The notes under the pieces: generated by a model
Databases searched by the model: none
Told to the model about the DNA's origin: nothing
Seen by the model: the letters and a program-made list of their open reading frames with translations, nothing else
Source of the DNA: Bradyrhizobium sp. AUGA SZCCT0283
GTDB lineage: Bacteria > Pseudomonadota > Alphaproteobacteria > Rhizobiales > Xanthobacteraceae
Length of the DNA stretch: 64,000 nucleotides
Direction of reading: 5' to 3'
NCBI RefSeq assembly: GCF_018130385.1
Contig: NZ_JAFCLU010000004.1
Location: 62,001 to 126,000 of the forward strand
In this document: piece after piece, positions 1-8,003 of the stretch
How positions within the stretch are numbered: position 1 is the stretch's first letter
How the letters are laid out: each line of letters begins with the position of its first letter
Program-made: the position numbers and the translations under genes

Positions 1-1
1 T

Positions 2-127
2 CCGCTCAACCACGTGCAGGTGGAATTGCTGAAGGAGCATCGTGCGCACAGTCCGGACGAGCAGGTGCTGCGCGGGATTCAACTGACCATCAACGGAATA
101 TCCGCGGGGCTAAGGAATAGCGGGTGA
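2..127 (+). CDS. ppc: phosphoenolpyruvate carboxylase, C-terminal end (partial)
   Basis: Only the last 41 codons are in the window, read in frame 2 to a TGA. The peptide contains [10 protein letters not shown] and ends with [13 protein letters not shown], which matches the conserved C-terminus of PEP carboxylase (family consensus ...T(I/V)NGIAAGLRNTG). The enzyme carboxylates phosphoenolpyruvate to oxaloacetate in the cytoplasm to replenish the TCA cycle. The C-terminal Asn-x-Gly tail reaches the active site in this family; here it is Asn-Ser-Gly rather than the usual Asn-Thr-Gly. Everything upstream lies outside the window. Confidence 0.85.
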   Translation, partial: PLNHVQVELLKEHRAHSPDEQVLRGIQLTINGISAGLRNSG

Positions 128-148
128 GGGACGCCACGGCCCGCCCCA

Positions 149-237
149 CCGTCATTGCGAGCGCAGCGAAGCAATCCATCTCTCCGAATACGCGGATGCA
201 TGGATTGCTTCGTCGCTTCGCTCCTCGCAATGACGGA
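149..237. repeat. imperfect palindromic intergenic repeat (type A)
   Basis: Left arm begins CGTCATTGCGAGCGCAGCGA and runs to CAATCCATC; the right arm is its near-perfect reverse complement (ATGGATTGCTTCG ... CTCCTCGCAATGACG). The arms are separated by about 20 bp. This is the common hairpin-type interspersed repeat of Bradyrhizobium/Rhodopseudomonas intergenic DNA (from memory). It fills the gap between the ends of ppc and the convergent SMP-30-like gene and may act as a bidirectional transcription stop. Confidence 0.8.
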
Positions 238-266
238 CGTGGGAATCGATCACGCCTCGAATCCGT

Positions 267-1436
267 TCACGGCTTCATCGCGCCCTGCACACTCGTGTAG
301 ACCGCATAGAGCGACGACGAACCGCAGATATAAAGTCTGTTCCGTTGCTGACCGCCGAAGCACAGATTGGCGACAGTTTCCGGGATGTGGATCTTGCCGA
401 GCAGATCGCCGTCCGCCGTGTAGCAGCGCACGCCGTCCTCGTTCGGATCGCCCCAACCCACGGAGCACCAAACACGCCCGGCGGTATCGCAGCGCAGCCC
501 GTCGGTAATGCTGGGCTTGGGCATGTCCGCGAAGACCTTGCTGTTCGAAAGCTTTCCGGCCCCAAGATCCACGTCGAACACGCGGATATGCGACGGGTTG
601 TCCGGCCCATCGGTGAATCCGGTATCGCAGATATAGAGCTTCTTCTCGTCAGGCGAGAAGCAAAGGCCGTTCGGCTCCACGAAGTCATCGACCACCATCT
701 TGATGTCGCCGGATTTCGGATCCACCCGGTAGACGTTTTTCTTTTCCTGCTCAGGCTCGGCCTTGATGCCCTCGTAATAGCCGCCGATACCGTAGGCTGG
801 GTCGCAGAACCAGATCGAACCGTCGGCCGCGACGACAGCGTCGTTCGGCGAGTTCAGCTTCTTGCCATTGTACTTGTCGGCGATGATCGTGATCGAGCCG
901 TCGAGTTCGGTCCTAGTCACCCGTCTGCCGCTATGCTCGCAGGTGATCAGGCGTCCTTCTCGATCAATGGTATTGCCGTTCGAGTTCATGGACGGCTGGC
1001 GGTATACGCTGACGTGACCGTCATCCTCTGAAAAACGCATGATGCGGTTGTTGGGAATGTCGGAGAACAGCACGTAGCGTCCAGCCGGGAAGTAGACCGG
1101 GCCTTCGGCCCAGCGGAAGCCGGTGGCGACGCGCTCGACGGCCATGGTGCCCGCGAAGGCCGGAAAGCCTGTCGGCCCGAACGAAACCTTGGGCTTCTTC
1201 ATCGACTCCAGGCGAGAGTCCGGATAGCGGGCGCCGGGAAGCGGGCCGAGCGGCAGGGGCTGCGTTGCCGTGGTCGGCGCGCCGGTTTGGCCGAGAGGCG
1301 CGACAGAGGCGGCAGAAGCCGTCTTCATCGTCACGGCCGAGGCGGCAAGTGCCGCCGCGCCTGTCAGTATTTTGCGACGGTCAAAACCGCCGCCGCCTTG
1401 TTGCTGGGGATCGGAAAGGGTCAGTGGGGTTGTCAT
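267..1436 (-). CDS. SMP-30/gluconolactonase-like family protein, Tat-exported
   Basis: A 389-aa protein with an N-terminal twin-arginine signal (DRRKILTGAAALAAS near residue 20), then a six-bladed beta-propeller of the SMP-30/gluconolaconase/LRE family. Visible motifs are RWAEGPVYFPAG with the metal-ligand Glu, LNSPNDAVV with the central Asn, and EPNGLCFSPDEKKLYICDTG with the catalytic Asp region. Family members hydrolyse lactones using a divalent metal, so a periplasmic lactonase is likely; the substrate is unknown. The ATG at 1436 is chosen because GGAGG lies 5-9 bases upstream; a longer reading frame upstream has no ribosome site. It is separated from the SDR gene by a hairpin, so it is probably its own transcript. 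Confidence 0.8.
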   Translation of the reverse strand: MTTPLTLSDPQQQGGGGFDRRKILTGAAALAASAVTMKTASAASVAPLGQTGAPTTATQPLPLGPLPGARYPDSRLESMKKPKVSFGPTGFPAFAGTMAVERVATGFRWAEGPVYFPAGRYVLFSDIPNNRIMRFSEDDGHVSVYRQPSMNSNGNTIDREGRLITCEHSGRRVTRTELDGSITIIADKYNGKKLNSPNDAVVAADGSIWFCDPAYGIGGYYEGIKAEPEQEKKNVYRVDPKSGDIKMVVDDFVEPNGLCFSPDEKKLYICDTGFTDGPDNPSHIRVFDVDLGAGKLSNSKVFADMPKPSITDGLRCDTAGRVWCSVGWGDPNEDGVRCYTADGDLLGKIHIPETVANLCFGGQQRNRLYICGSSSLYAVYTSVQGAMKP

Positions 1437-1524
1437 GATTTCCTCCCAAGTTTTTTGTTGGAAGGAAAACATCGGCCCGCAATCCGGCATAAAGCGGGCG
1501 GGGCGCGCTGAGCAGCCGAAGATT

Positions 1525-1551
1525 GTCGTCCCAGCAACCAGCCGGGACGAC
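1525..1551 (-). terminator. hairpin between SDR gene and SMP-30-like gene
   Basis: Stem GTCGTCCC / GGGACGAC with an 11-base loop lies 17 bases past the SDR stop codon. There is no strong T-run, so it may be a weak terminator or a short repeat. Confidence 0.45.
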
Positions 1552-1567
1552 CATTTTCATAGAGCCG

Positions 1568-2482
1568 TCAGATCGGATCCCAGGGGAAGATGTCCGCGGA
1601 ACGATCGAGCTTGTAGAACGATCCCTTCAGCGCCGGCATGCCGTGCTCGGCGATGGTCTGCGGCGTCCAGCCTTCGCTCCGCTGCACCGACCGCAGCGGA
1701 CGATTCTGGCTGAACAGGAAGATCTCGTTCATCCGCACACCGAAGATTTGTCCGGTCACGTCCTTGGCGGCGTCGCTGAGCAGATAGGCGCAGATCGGCG
1801 CGATCTTCTCCGGTCCCATCTGCTGGATCTTTGCCACGCGCGCCTTCTCGGCCTCGGTCTCAGTCGGAATGGTGCCGATCATGCGGGTCCAGGCGAACGG
1901 CGAGACGCAGTTCGAGCGAACGTTGAAGCGGCCCATGTCGAGCGCAATCGACTTCGACAGGCCGACGATGCCGAGCTTGGCGGCGGCGTAGTTGGCCTGG
2001 CCGAAATTGCCGATCAGGCCCGAGGTCGAGGTGAAGTGCACGAAGGAGCCGCTCTCCTGTTCGCGGAACAGCCGCGCCGCGGCGTGAGAGACGTAGAACG
2101 AGCCCATCAGGTGCACCTTGATGACGGCTTCGAACGCTTCCACGCTCATTTTGTGGAAGATCATGTCGCGCAAGATGCCGGCATTGTTGACGACGCCATC
2201 GAGCCGGCCGAAATGATCGGTCGCCGTCTTCACGATCTTGCTGGCGGGGATCGCTTCCGCCACCGACTCGAAGTTGGCGACCGCGGTGCCGCCGCGCTTT
2301 TTGATCTCCTCGACCACTTCCTCGGCGGGGGCTGCGCTCGAACCGGCGCCATCCGCGGCAACTCCGGGATCGTTGACCACGACCTTGGCGCCTTCGGCAG
2401 CGCAGAGCAGTGCGATTTCACGCCCGATGCCGCGGCCTGCGCCGGTGACGATGATGACCTTGTCTTGCAGTGATTTTGCCAT
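1568..2482 (-). CDS. SDR-family NAD(P)-dependent oxidoreductase
   Basis: A 304-aa short-chain dehydrogenase. The nucleotide-binding TGAGRGIG is at residues 13-20, NNAG at 99-102, catalytic Ser near 152-154, and YxxxK at Tyr165/Lys169. The length and the extended C-terminus resemble 3-hydroxyacyl-CoA dehydrogenase domains of multifunctional beta-oxidation enzymes. It is the third gene of an operon-like set (Zn-ribbon protein, thiolase, SDR), which suggests oxidation of a 3-hydroxyacyl-CoA or related CoA thioester. The substrate cannot be read from the sequence. A palindromic repeat lies in the 133-bp gap to the thiolase gene. Confidence 0.88.
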   Translation of the reverse strand: MAKSLQDKVIIVTGAGRGIGREIALLCAAEGAKVVVNDPGVAADGAGSSAAPAEEVVEEIKKRGGTAVANFESVAEAIPASKIVKTATDHFGRLDGVVNNAGILRDMIFHKMSVEAFEAVIKVHLMGSFYVSHAAARLFREQESGSFVHFTSTSGLIGNFGQANYAAAKLGIVGLSKSIALDMGRFNVRSNCVSPFAWTRMIGTIPTETEAEKARVAKIQQMGPEKIAPICAYLLSDAAKDVTGQIFGVRMNEIFLFSQNRPLRSVQRSEGWTPQTIAEHGMPALKGSFYKLDRSADIFPWDPI

Positions 2483-2514
2483 TGGGACTCTCCGCTATCG
2501 GTTCTGATTTCGGC

Positions 2515-2608
2515 CGTCATTCCGAGGCGCGCAACGCGCGAACCCGGAATCCATTTCGCCGCACGATGGATTCCGGGCCTGCGCCTGACGGCGCATCCCG
2601 GAATGACG
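2515..2608. repeat. imperfect palindromic intergenic repeat (type B)
   Basis: Outer arms CGTCATTCCG / CGGAATGACG enclose a second inverted pair CCCGGAATCCAT / ATGGATTCCGGG. It lies between the thiolase and SDR genes, inside what otherwise looks like one operon. Confidence 0.75.
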
Positions 2609-2615
2609 AAGGTGG

Positions 2616-3755
2616 TTATTTCTCGTTCGTAAAGATAATCGTGCCACTTGCCGCGAACATGCCGCCGACGCCGTGGCAGACCGAAATCTTCGCGTCCTTG
2701 ACCTGCGCCGGCGCGATGCCGCGCATTTGCCGCACGCTTTCCTGCAGCGCGTACATGCCGTACATGCCGGAATGCATATAACTCAATCCGCCGCCATTGG
2801 TGTTGAGCGGCAGCTTGCCGCCGGGGCGGGTGTTGCCGTCGGCGATGAACTTGCCGGTCTCTTCATGCGGCATGAAGCCGAGATCACCCAGGCCATAGAG
2901 TGGCAGATGCGCAAAGGCGTCGTAGATCATCAGATGATCGACGTCCTTGTGGGCGATGCCGGCTTCGCGGAACGCGGTGGGACCCGCGACCTTGAAGGCG
3001 CGCGAGGAGTTGAACGTCTCCATCTGGCTGACCATCGGCGTTTCCACGCTCTCGCCGGTGCCAAGGATGTAGACCGGCTTGTTCGGAAAGTCCTTGGCAC
3101 GGTCGGCCGAGGTGAGGATCAGCGCGCCGCCGCCGTCGGTGACGAGGCAGCATTGCAGGATACGGAATGGATAGGCGATCATCTTTGAATTCAGGACGTC
3201 CGCTACCGTGATCGGCGCCTTCATGGTCGCGCGCGGATTCTTCGCCGCCCATTCCCGCTGCACGACCGCGACCATGGCGATCTGCTCATGGGTGATGCCG
3301 TAGGTCTTCATGTAGCGCAGCACGGGGATCGGGAACATGCTGGGCGGGCCGTAGACGCCGAAGGGCGATTCGAACTGGCCGTTGAGGCTGTCCGCCGGCG
3401 TCGAGCGCGGCAGCTTGCCGATCATCGACTTGCCGCTCTCGGCATGCGTAATCAGCACAGTCTTGCAGAGGCCGGCCTCGATCGCGGCCGCGGCATGGCG
3501 GACGTGCAGCATGAATGAGCAGCCGCCGACGGAGGTGCCGTCGACCCAGGTCGGCGTGATGCCGAGGTAATGGGCGATCTGCTGCGGCGTCTCCACGGCG
3601 GTGGCGATGCCGTCGATGTCGGACAGTTTCAGCCCGGCATCGGCGATGGCGTTGAGCGCCGCGTCCGCATGGAGCTGGATCTGCGACATGTTCGGGATGA
3701 CACCGAGTTCGGTGGTTTCGGCTGCGCCGACGACGGCGACTGCATTTCTGCGCAT
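2616..3755 (-). CDS. thiolase family protein (SCP-x/lipid-transfer type)
   Basis: A 379-aa thiolase-like protein. The nucleophile region is SVGGCSFMLHVRHAAAAIE with Cys79, and the C-terminal ICVCHGVGGM-like block (SVCHGVGGMFAASG) carries the second active-site Cys and His. The GGGLSYMHSGMYGMYAL stretch fits the conserved His motif of this subgroup. Family members cleave or condense acyl-CoA esters in the cytoplasm. This subgroup is typically encoded next to a DUF35 Zn-ribbon protein, as here (gene ends and starts 5 bp apart). Likely role: thiolytic step in catabolism of a branched, steroid-like or aromatic-derived acyl-CoA; the exact substrate is not determined. Confidence 0.85.
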   Translation of the reverse strand: MRRNAVAVVGAAETTELGVIPNMSQIQLHADAALNAIADAGLKLSDIDGIATAVETPQQIAHYLGITPTWVDGTSVGGCSFMLHVRHAAAAIEAGLCKTVLITHAESGKSMIGKLPRSTPADSLNGQFESPFGVYGPPSMFPIPVLRYMKTYGITHEQIAMVAVVQREWAAKNPRATMKAPITVADVLNSKMIAYPFRILQCCLVTDGGGALILTSADRAKDFPNKPVYILGTGESVETPMVSQMETFNSSRAFKVAGPTAFREAGIAHKDVDHLMIYDAFAHLPLYGLGDLGFMPHEETGKFIADGNTRPGGKLPLNTNGGGLSYMHSGMYGMYALQESVRQMRGIAPAQVKDAKISVCHGVGGMFAASGTIIFTNEK

Positions 3756-3760
3756 GGTGC

Positions 3761-4174
3761 TTAGCCCTTCGCCGGACGGAACAGGGGAAGGGTGATCTTG
3801 TCGTCGAGCTTTTCGAACGCGACTTCGAGCTTCATGTCGAGCTCGAGCGCCTCCGGCGTCTGCGGGCAGTCGATGATGTTGCTCATCATGCGCGGGCCTT
3901 CGTCGAGTTCGACGACGGCGATCGCGTAAGGCGGGGTGAAGCCGGGCGCCGCCGGACGGTGGTTGATGACGTAGCTGTAAAGCGTACCCTTGCCGCTGGC
4001 CTTGAACACGCTGACCTTGCGCGAGGCGCAGGAGGGGCAGAACGGACGCGGCGGGAAATAGACATTGGCGCAGGCGTCGCAGCGCTGCAGGCGCAATTCG
4101 CCGGCCTGCGTTCCATCCCAGAAATGCTGCGTTTCAGGCGTTGGTTTTGGTTTTGCGCGCGCAGGCTCCGCCAT
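3761..4174 (-). CDS. Zn-ribbon domain-containing OB-fold protein (DUF35)
   Basis: A 137-aa protein with a rubredoxin-like zinc ribbon, CDAC at Cys32/Cys35 and CPSC at Cys46/Cys49, followed by an OB-fold (GTLYSYVINHRP, PPYAIAVVELDEGPRMMSN). DUF35 proteins partner thiolases or thiolase-like enzymes and form a complex that stabilises or channels acyl-CoA. The ATG at 4174 is chosen over a longer upstream reading because AAGGAG precedes it by 10 bases. It is the first gene of the operon with the thiolase and SDR. Confidence 0.86.
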   Translation of the reverse strand: MAEPARAKPKPTPETQHFWDGTQAGELRLQRCDACANVYFPPRPFCPSCASRKVSVFKASGKGTLYSYVINHRPAAPGFTPPYAIAVVELDEGPRMMSNIIDCPQTPEALELDMKLEVAFEKLDDKITLPLFRPAKG

Positions 4175-4374
4175 ATCGGCTCTTCTCCTTGGGACGCGGG
4201 CGTCGGCCCGCTTGTTGCGGTCTTGATGCGACATTGACCGATCTCCGTCAACGGTCCCAGCAGCGGTGCTGTCGCATGGCCGCATTCCCTGCGCGTGAGA
4301 CCGCTTGTATGCCAGCCCGTCATCGGAGATAGTCCGCGCCACGGTAAATCGCACAGGAAGTCATCAAGAACGCC

Positions 4375-5724
4375 ATGCCGAACCATCCGACACTCGCCAG
4401 CCTCGCCGCCGACCTCGACACCGGCCGCACCACCGCGCGTCAACTGGTCGATGAATGTCTCGCAAGGATTGCCGATCCCGCCGGCGAGGGCGCGCGAACC
4501 TTTATTCATGTCGACAAGGATGCGGCCATGGCCGCCGCCGACGCGATGGATCATCTGCGCAAAGCCAACGCCGCGCCGTCGCCCTATGCCGGCATTCCCG
4601 TTTCGATCAAGGATCTCTACGACATCAAGGGACAGGTGACCCGCGCCGGCTCCCGCGCGTTGGAGGATTCCGCGCCGGCGGAGGCCGATGCGCCTGTCGT
4701 GGCGCGGCTGCGCCGGGCGGGGTTCATCGTCATCGGCCGCACCAATATGACCGAGTTCGCTTATTCGGGCATCGGCATCAATCCGCATTATGGTACGCCG
4801 AAAAGCGTGTGGAATCGCAGCGTTGGCCATGTGCCGGGCGGCTCGTCCTCGGGCGCGGCTGTCTCGATCGCCGACGGCATGGCTTACGGCGCGCTGGGCA
4901 CCGATACCGGCGGCTCCTGCCGGATTCCGGCGGCCTATAACGGCATCGTCGGCTACAAGCCGACGCAACGCCGCGTGCCACTCGACGGCGGCGTGCCGCT
5001 GTCGTTCTCGCTCGACAGTTTTGGTCCGCTGGCGCGCACCGTCGGCTGCTGCGCGGTGCTCGACGCCGTGCTCGCCGATGAGGCCGTGCAGCCGCTGCAG
5101 CCGCGGCCGGTCAAGGGCGTGCGGCTCGCGGTGCCGACCACGGTCGCGCTCGACGACCTCGACGACGAGGTCGCGACGACGTTCGAGCGCGCGCTGGAGA
5201 CGCTGTCGCGGCAGGGTGCGTCGATCGAGCGGATCGAGGTGCCGGAATTCCACGATGTCGCCGTCATGAACAGCAAGGGCGGATTTGCCGCCGCGGAGAG
5301 TTACGCCTGGCATCGCTATCTGATCGCGAGCCATGGCGACATCTATGACCCCCGCGTCCGCGTCCGCATCCAGCGCGGCGAAGGCATCAGCGCGGCCGAC
5401 TATATCGATATCCTCAACGCGCGCCGCTCGTTCATTGCACGCACCGAACAGCGCATCGCCCCCTACGACGCGCTGGTGCTGCCGACCACGGCGAATGCGC
5501 CGCCCAGAATCGCCGATCTCGCCGATGACAAGGCGTTTGCCACGCAAAACCTGCGTTCCTTGCGCAACTGCACGCTGATCAACATGCTCGACGGCTGCGC
5601 GATCTCGCTGCCGGCGCACCGCGAAGGCGAGATGCCCGTGGGGCTGATGCTGGCGGCGGCCGGCGGATCGGACCGCCGCATCTTCGAATTGGCCGCCGGA
5701 ATGGAGAATATCATCCGTGTTTGA
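4375..5724 (+). CDS. amidase signature family hydrolase
   Basis: A 449-aa amidase. The Ser-cisSer-Lys triad is visible: Lys79 in PVSIKDLYD, cis-Ser157 in GGSSSGAA, and nucleophile Ser181 in GTDTGGSCRIPAA; the 24-residue spacing of the two serines matches fatty acid amide hydrolase. The family hydrolyses amides to acid plus ammonia in the cytoplasm. It overlaps the next gene by 8 bp, so the two are co-translated. The natural amide is unknown. It is divergent from the DUF35 gene, with about 200 bp between starts for promoters. Confidence 0.85.
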   Translation: MPNHPTLASLAADLDTGRTTARQLVDECLARIADPAGEGARTFIHVDKDAAMAAADAMDHLRKANAAPSPYAGIPVSIKDLYDIKGQVTRAGSRALEDSAPAEADAPVVARLRRAGFIVIGRTNMTEFAYSGIGINPHYGTPKSVWNRSVGHVPGGSSSGAAVSIADGMAYGALGTDTGGSCRIPAAYNGIVGYKPTQRRVPLDGGVPLSFSLDSFGPLARTVGCCAVLDAVLADEAVQPLQPRPVKGVRLAVPTTVALDDLDDEVATTFERALETLSRQGASIERIEVPEFHDVAVMNSKGGFAAAESYAWHRYLIASHGDIYDPRVRVRIQRGEGISAADYIDILNARRSFIARTEQRIAPYDALVLPTTANAPPRIADLADDKAFATQNLRSLRNCTLINMLDGCAISLPAHREGEMPVGLMLAAAGGSDRRIFELAAGMENIIRV

Positions 5725-6403
5725 TCTGACCTTTACCGTCGAAGATAAGGGCGCATCGACGCCGCTGACGCTTGCGATCGACCATGCCGTGATCGCCGGC
5801 TGGACCGGCCGTGATCCGGTGGCGCGCGACAAGCACATCGCCGAACTCGAAGCGATCGGCATCGCGCGGCCAGCTTCGACGCCAATCTATTACCGCTGCT
5901 CGGCGCGGCGGATTACGCAGGCCGACCGCATCGAGGTCTCGGGCGAAAATTCCAGCGGCGAGGTCGAGTTCGTGCTGATCGGCTGGCAGGGCCGCATCTT
6001 CGTCGGCTGTGGCTCCGACCATACCGACCGCAAGGTGGAAGCCTATAGCGTCACGGTGTCAAAGCAGATGTGCGACAAGCCGGTTGCGTCCGGGCTGTGG
6101 GAACTGGAGGACGTCATCGCCCACTGGGACCGACTGATCCTGCGCTCCTGGGCCATCATCGATGGCGCGCGCGTGCTCTACCAGGAAGGCACACTCGATG
6201 CGATGCTGCCGGTGAAGGATCTCATCGACCGCGGCTTCGGCGGCAAAGGCCTGCCCGACGGCTGCGCCATGTTCGGCGGCACCTTTGCGGCCAGGGGCGG
6301 CATCCGCCCGGCTGATCGCTTCGAGTTCGAACTGGAAGATCCCGTGCTGAAGCGGAAGATCGGTCACGGGTATGATGTGATCACGATGCCGGTGTTGGGC
6401 TGA
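5717..6403 (+). CDS. DUF2848 family protein
   Basis: A 228-aa protein with a GTG start inside the end of the amidase gene. It looks like DUF2848 (blocks HAVIAGWTGRD, ARPASTPIYYRCSA, VGCGSDHTDRKVEAYSV). DUF2848 proteins have a fumarylacetoacetase-like appearance and are often neighbours of amidases; no reaction is established to my knowledge. The overlap suggests it acts on the amidase product or substrate. Confidence 0.7.
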   Translation: MFDLTFTVEDKGASTPLTLAIDHAVIAGWTGRDPVARDKHIAELEAIGIARPASTPIYYRCSARRITQADRIEVSGENSSGEVEFVLIGWQGRIFVGCGSDHTDRKVEAYSVTVSKQMCDKPVASGLWELEDVIAHWDRLILRSWAIIDGARVLYQEGTLDAMLPVKDLIDRGFGGKGLPDGCAMFGGTFAARGGIRPADRFEFELEDPVLKRKIGHGYDVITMPVLG

Positions 6404-6415
6404 GATTTCTCCACA

Positions 6416-6462
6416 CGTCGTCCCCGCGCCCGTGCGCAATTGCGCACTAGGCGGGGACGACG
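6416..6462. terminator. long inverted repeat / bidirectional terminator-like hairpin
   Basis: Stem CGTCGTCCCCGC (6416-6427) pairs with GCGGGGACGACG (6451-6462). The loop itself contains a perfect 16-bp palindrome, GTGCGCAATTGCGCAC (6432-6447). It lies just past the DUF2848 stop. Confidence 0.6.
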
Positions 6463-6515
6463 CGAGATCGGAAATCGGGTGGTTTTGTCGTGGCCTGACT
6501 CCGAGGCTGTTCGCC

Positions 6516-7256
6516 ATGAGAGTAACCGCAAGAAATATTGACCGTCCGCCCACCGTGGCTTCGCGTGTCGCCACCATCGACTGGGCGAAGGCGACCGCCG
6601 ATCTCGACGCGCAGGGCTGCGCCGTCCTGAAGGGATTGCTGTCGCCGGAAGAATGCGCCGCGCTGGCGGCGCTCTATCCGGACGACAAGAATTTCCGCAG
6701 CAAGATCGTGATGGAGCGTCACGGCTTTGGCCGCGGCGAATACAAATATTTCGCCTATCCGCTGCCGGACCTGATCGGGCAATTACGGCCGGCGCTCTAT
6801 ACGCGGCTGTGCGGCATCGCCAATCGCTGGAACGAGACGATGGGGATCGATATCCGCTATCCCGACCGGCACGAGGCGTTCCTGAAACGCTGCCACGATG
6901 CAGGGCAGACCCGGCCGACGCCGCTGCTATTGCAATATGGCGAGGGCGATTACAATTGCCTGCATCAGGATCTCTATGGCGAGCACGTGTTTCCGCTGCA
7001 GGTTGCGATCCTGCTGTCGGAGCCCGGGCGGGATTTTGAAGGTGGCGAGTTCGTGCTGACGGAACAGCGGCCGCGGATGCAGTCGCGGCCCGAGGTGGTC
7101 CCTCTCAGGCAGGGCGATGCGGTGGCGTTTGCTGTGCATGTCAGGCCGATGCAGGGGACGCGCGGGCCTTACCGGGTTAATCTGCGCCATGGCGTCAGCC
7201 GGATCCGCTCCGGCCATCGCCACACCGTCGGCGTGATCTTCCACGATGCCAATTGA
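6516..7256 (+). CDS. 2OG-Fe(II) oxygenase (prolyl-4-hydroxylase-like)
   Basis: A 246-aa double-stranded beta-helix dioxygenase. Iron ligands are His150 and Asp152 in CLHQDLYGEH and a distal His225 in LRHGVSRIRSG, with Arg in the same block for 2-oxoglutarate. The FEGGEFVLTE block is typical of the prolyl-4-hydroxylase-like branch. The ATG at 6516 is preferred over one 84 bases upstream that lies inside the hairpin. Its stop is directly followed by the GTG of alkB (no spacer), which suggests translational coupling and a role in the same alkylation-damage response, though its substrate (nucleic acid or protein) is unknown. Confidence 0.78.
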   Translation: MRVTARNIDRPPTVASRVATIDWAKATADLDAQGCAVLKGLLSPEECAALAALYPDDKNFRSKIVMERHGFGRGEYKYFAYPLPDLIGQLRPALYTRLCGIANRWNETMGIDIRYPDRHEAFLKRCHDAGQTRPTPLLLQYGEGDYNCLHQDLYGEHVFPLQVAILLSEPGRDFEGGEFVLTEQRPRMQSRPEVVPLRQGDAVAFAVHVRPMQGTRGPYRVNLRHGVSRIRSGHRHTVGVIFHDAN

Positions 7257-7922
7257 GTGCGAACTGAGTTGACTGCAGATTTGTTCGAAGCCGTTCCGGA
7301 TGCGCGGCCGTCGCGTGAAGCGATGGCGGAGGGCGCAGTGCTGCTGCGCGGATTTGCACGGCCGTTTGAGAGCGAAATGATTCCGGCGTTGCGCGAGATC
7401 ATCGCACAAGCGCCGTTCCGGCGCATGTTCACCCCCGGCGGCCACCAGATGTCGGTGGCCATGACCAATTGCGGCAACGCCGGCTGGGTCACGGATCACA
7501 GCGGGTATCGTTACGACGGCGTCGATCCCAATTCCGGCCAGCCCTGGCCGGCGATGCCGGCGGCGTTTCGTCAGTTGGCGGAGCAGGCGGCTGCCGCGGG
7601 CGGCTTTGAGGGTTTTGCGCCGGATGCCTGCCTGATCAACCGCTATCAACCCGGCGCGCGGATGTCGCTGCATCAGGACAAGGACGAGCGGGATTTTGCC
7701 GCACCGATCGTATCGGTGTCGCTGGGGCTGCCCGCGATATTCCTGTTCGGCGGCGCAAAGCGCGCCGACAAGCCGAACCGTTACCGGCTGGAGCATGGCG
7801 ACGTCGTGGTCTGGGGCGGGCCGTCGCGGCTATTCTTTCACGGCGTTGCCCCGCTCGCCGATGGCGAACATGCGCTGATGGGCCGTCAGCGTATCAATCT
7901 GACCTTTCGCAAGGCGCGGTGA
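7257..7922 (+). CDS. alkB: DNA oxidative demethylase AlkB
   Basis: A 221-aa AlkB homologue, with GTG start. The iron site is His139/Asp141 in SLHQDKDE and His195 in FFHGVAP; Arg212 and Arg218 in RQRINLTFR bind 2-oxoglutarate. The spacing matches E. coli AlkB (His131, Asp133, His187, Arg204, Arg210). It repairs 1-methyladenine and 3-methylcytosine in single-stranded DNA or RNA by oxidative removal of the methyl group. Co-transcribed with the upstream dioxygenase. Confidence 0.95.
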   Translation: MRTELTADLFEAVPDARPSREAMAEGAVLLRGFARPFESEMIPALREIIAQAPFRRMFTPGGHQMSVAMTNCGNAGWVTDHSGYRYDGVDPNSGQPWPAMPAAFRQLAEQAAAAGGFEGFAPDACLINRYQPGARMSLHQDKDERDFAAPIVSVSLGLPAIFLFGGAKRADKPNRYRLEHGDVVVWGGPSRLFFHGVAPLADGEHALMGRQRINLTFRKAR

Positions 7923-7926
7923 TATT

Positions 7927-7949
7927 CCTTCTCCCACAAGGGGAGAAGG
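7927..7949 (+). terminator. terminator-like hairpin after alkB
   Basis: Stem CCTTCTCCC / GGGAGAAGG with a 5-base loop begins 4 bp past the alkB stop. There is no long T-run. Confidence 0.5.
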
Positions 7950-8003
7950 GAAGTTCCATCGGCGCACGCGCTGGTCTATGCTCCGTAAGCGGGGGGGGGC
8001 GAC

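Noticed and set aside
3886..5862. 658-codon minus-strand frame spanning several genes
   Set aside because: Covers the amidase gene in antisense and the DUF35 gene in a wrong frame; not protein-like.
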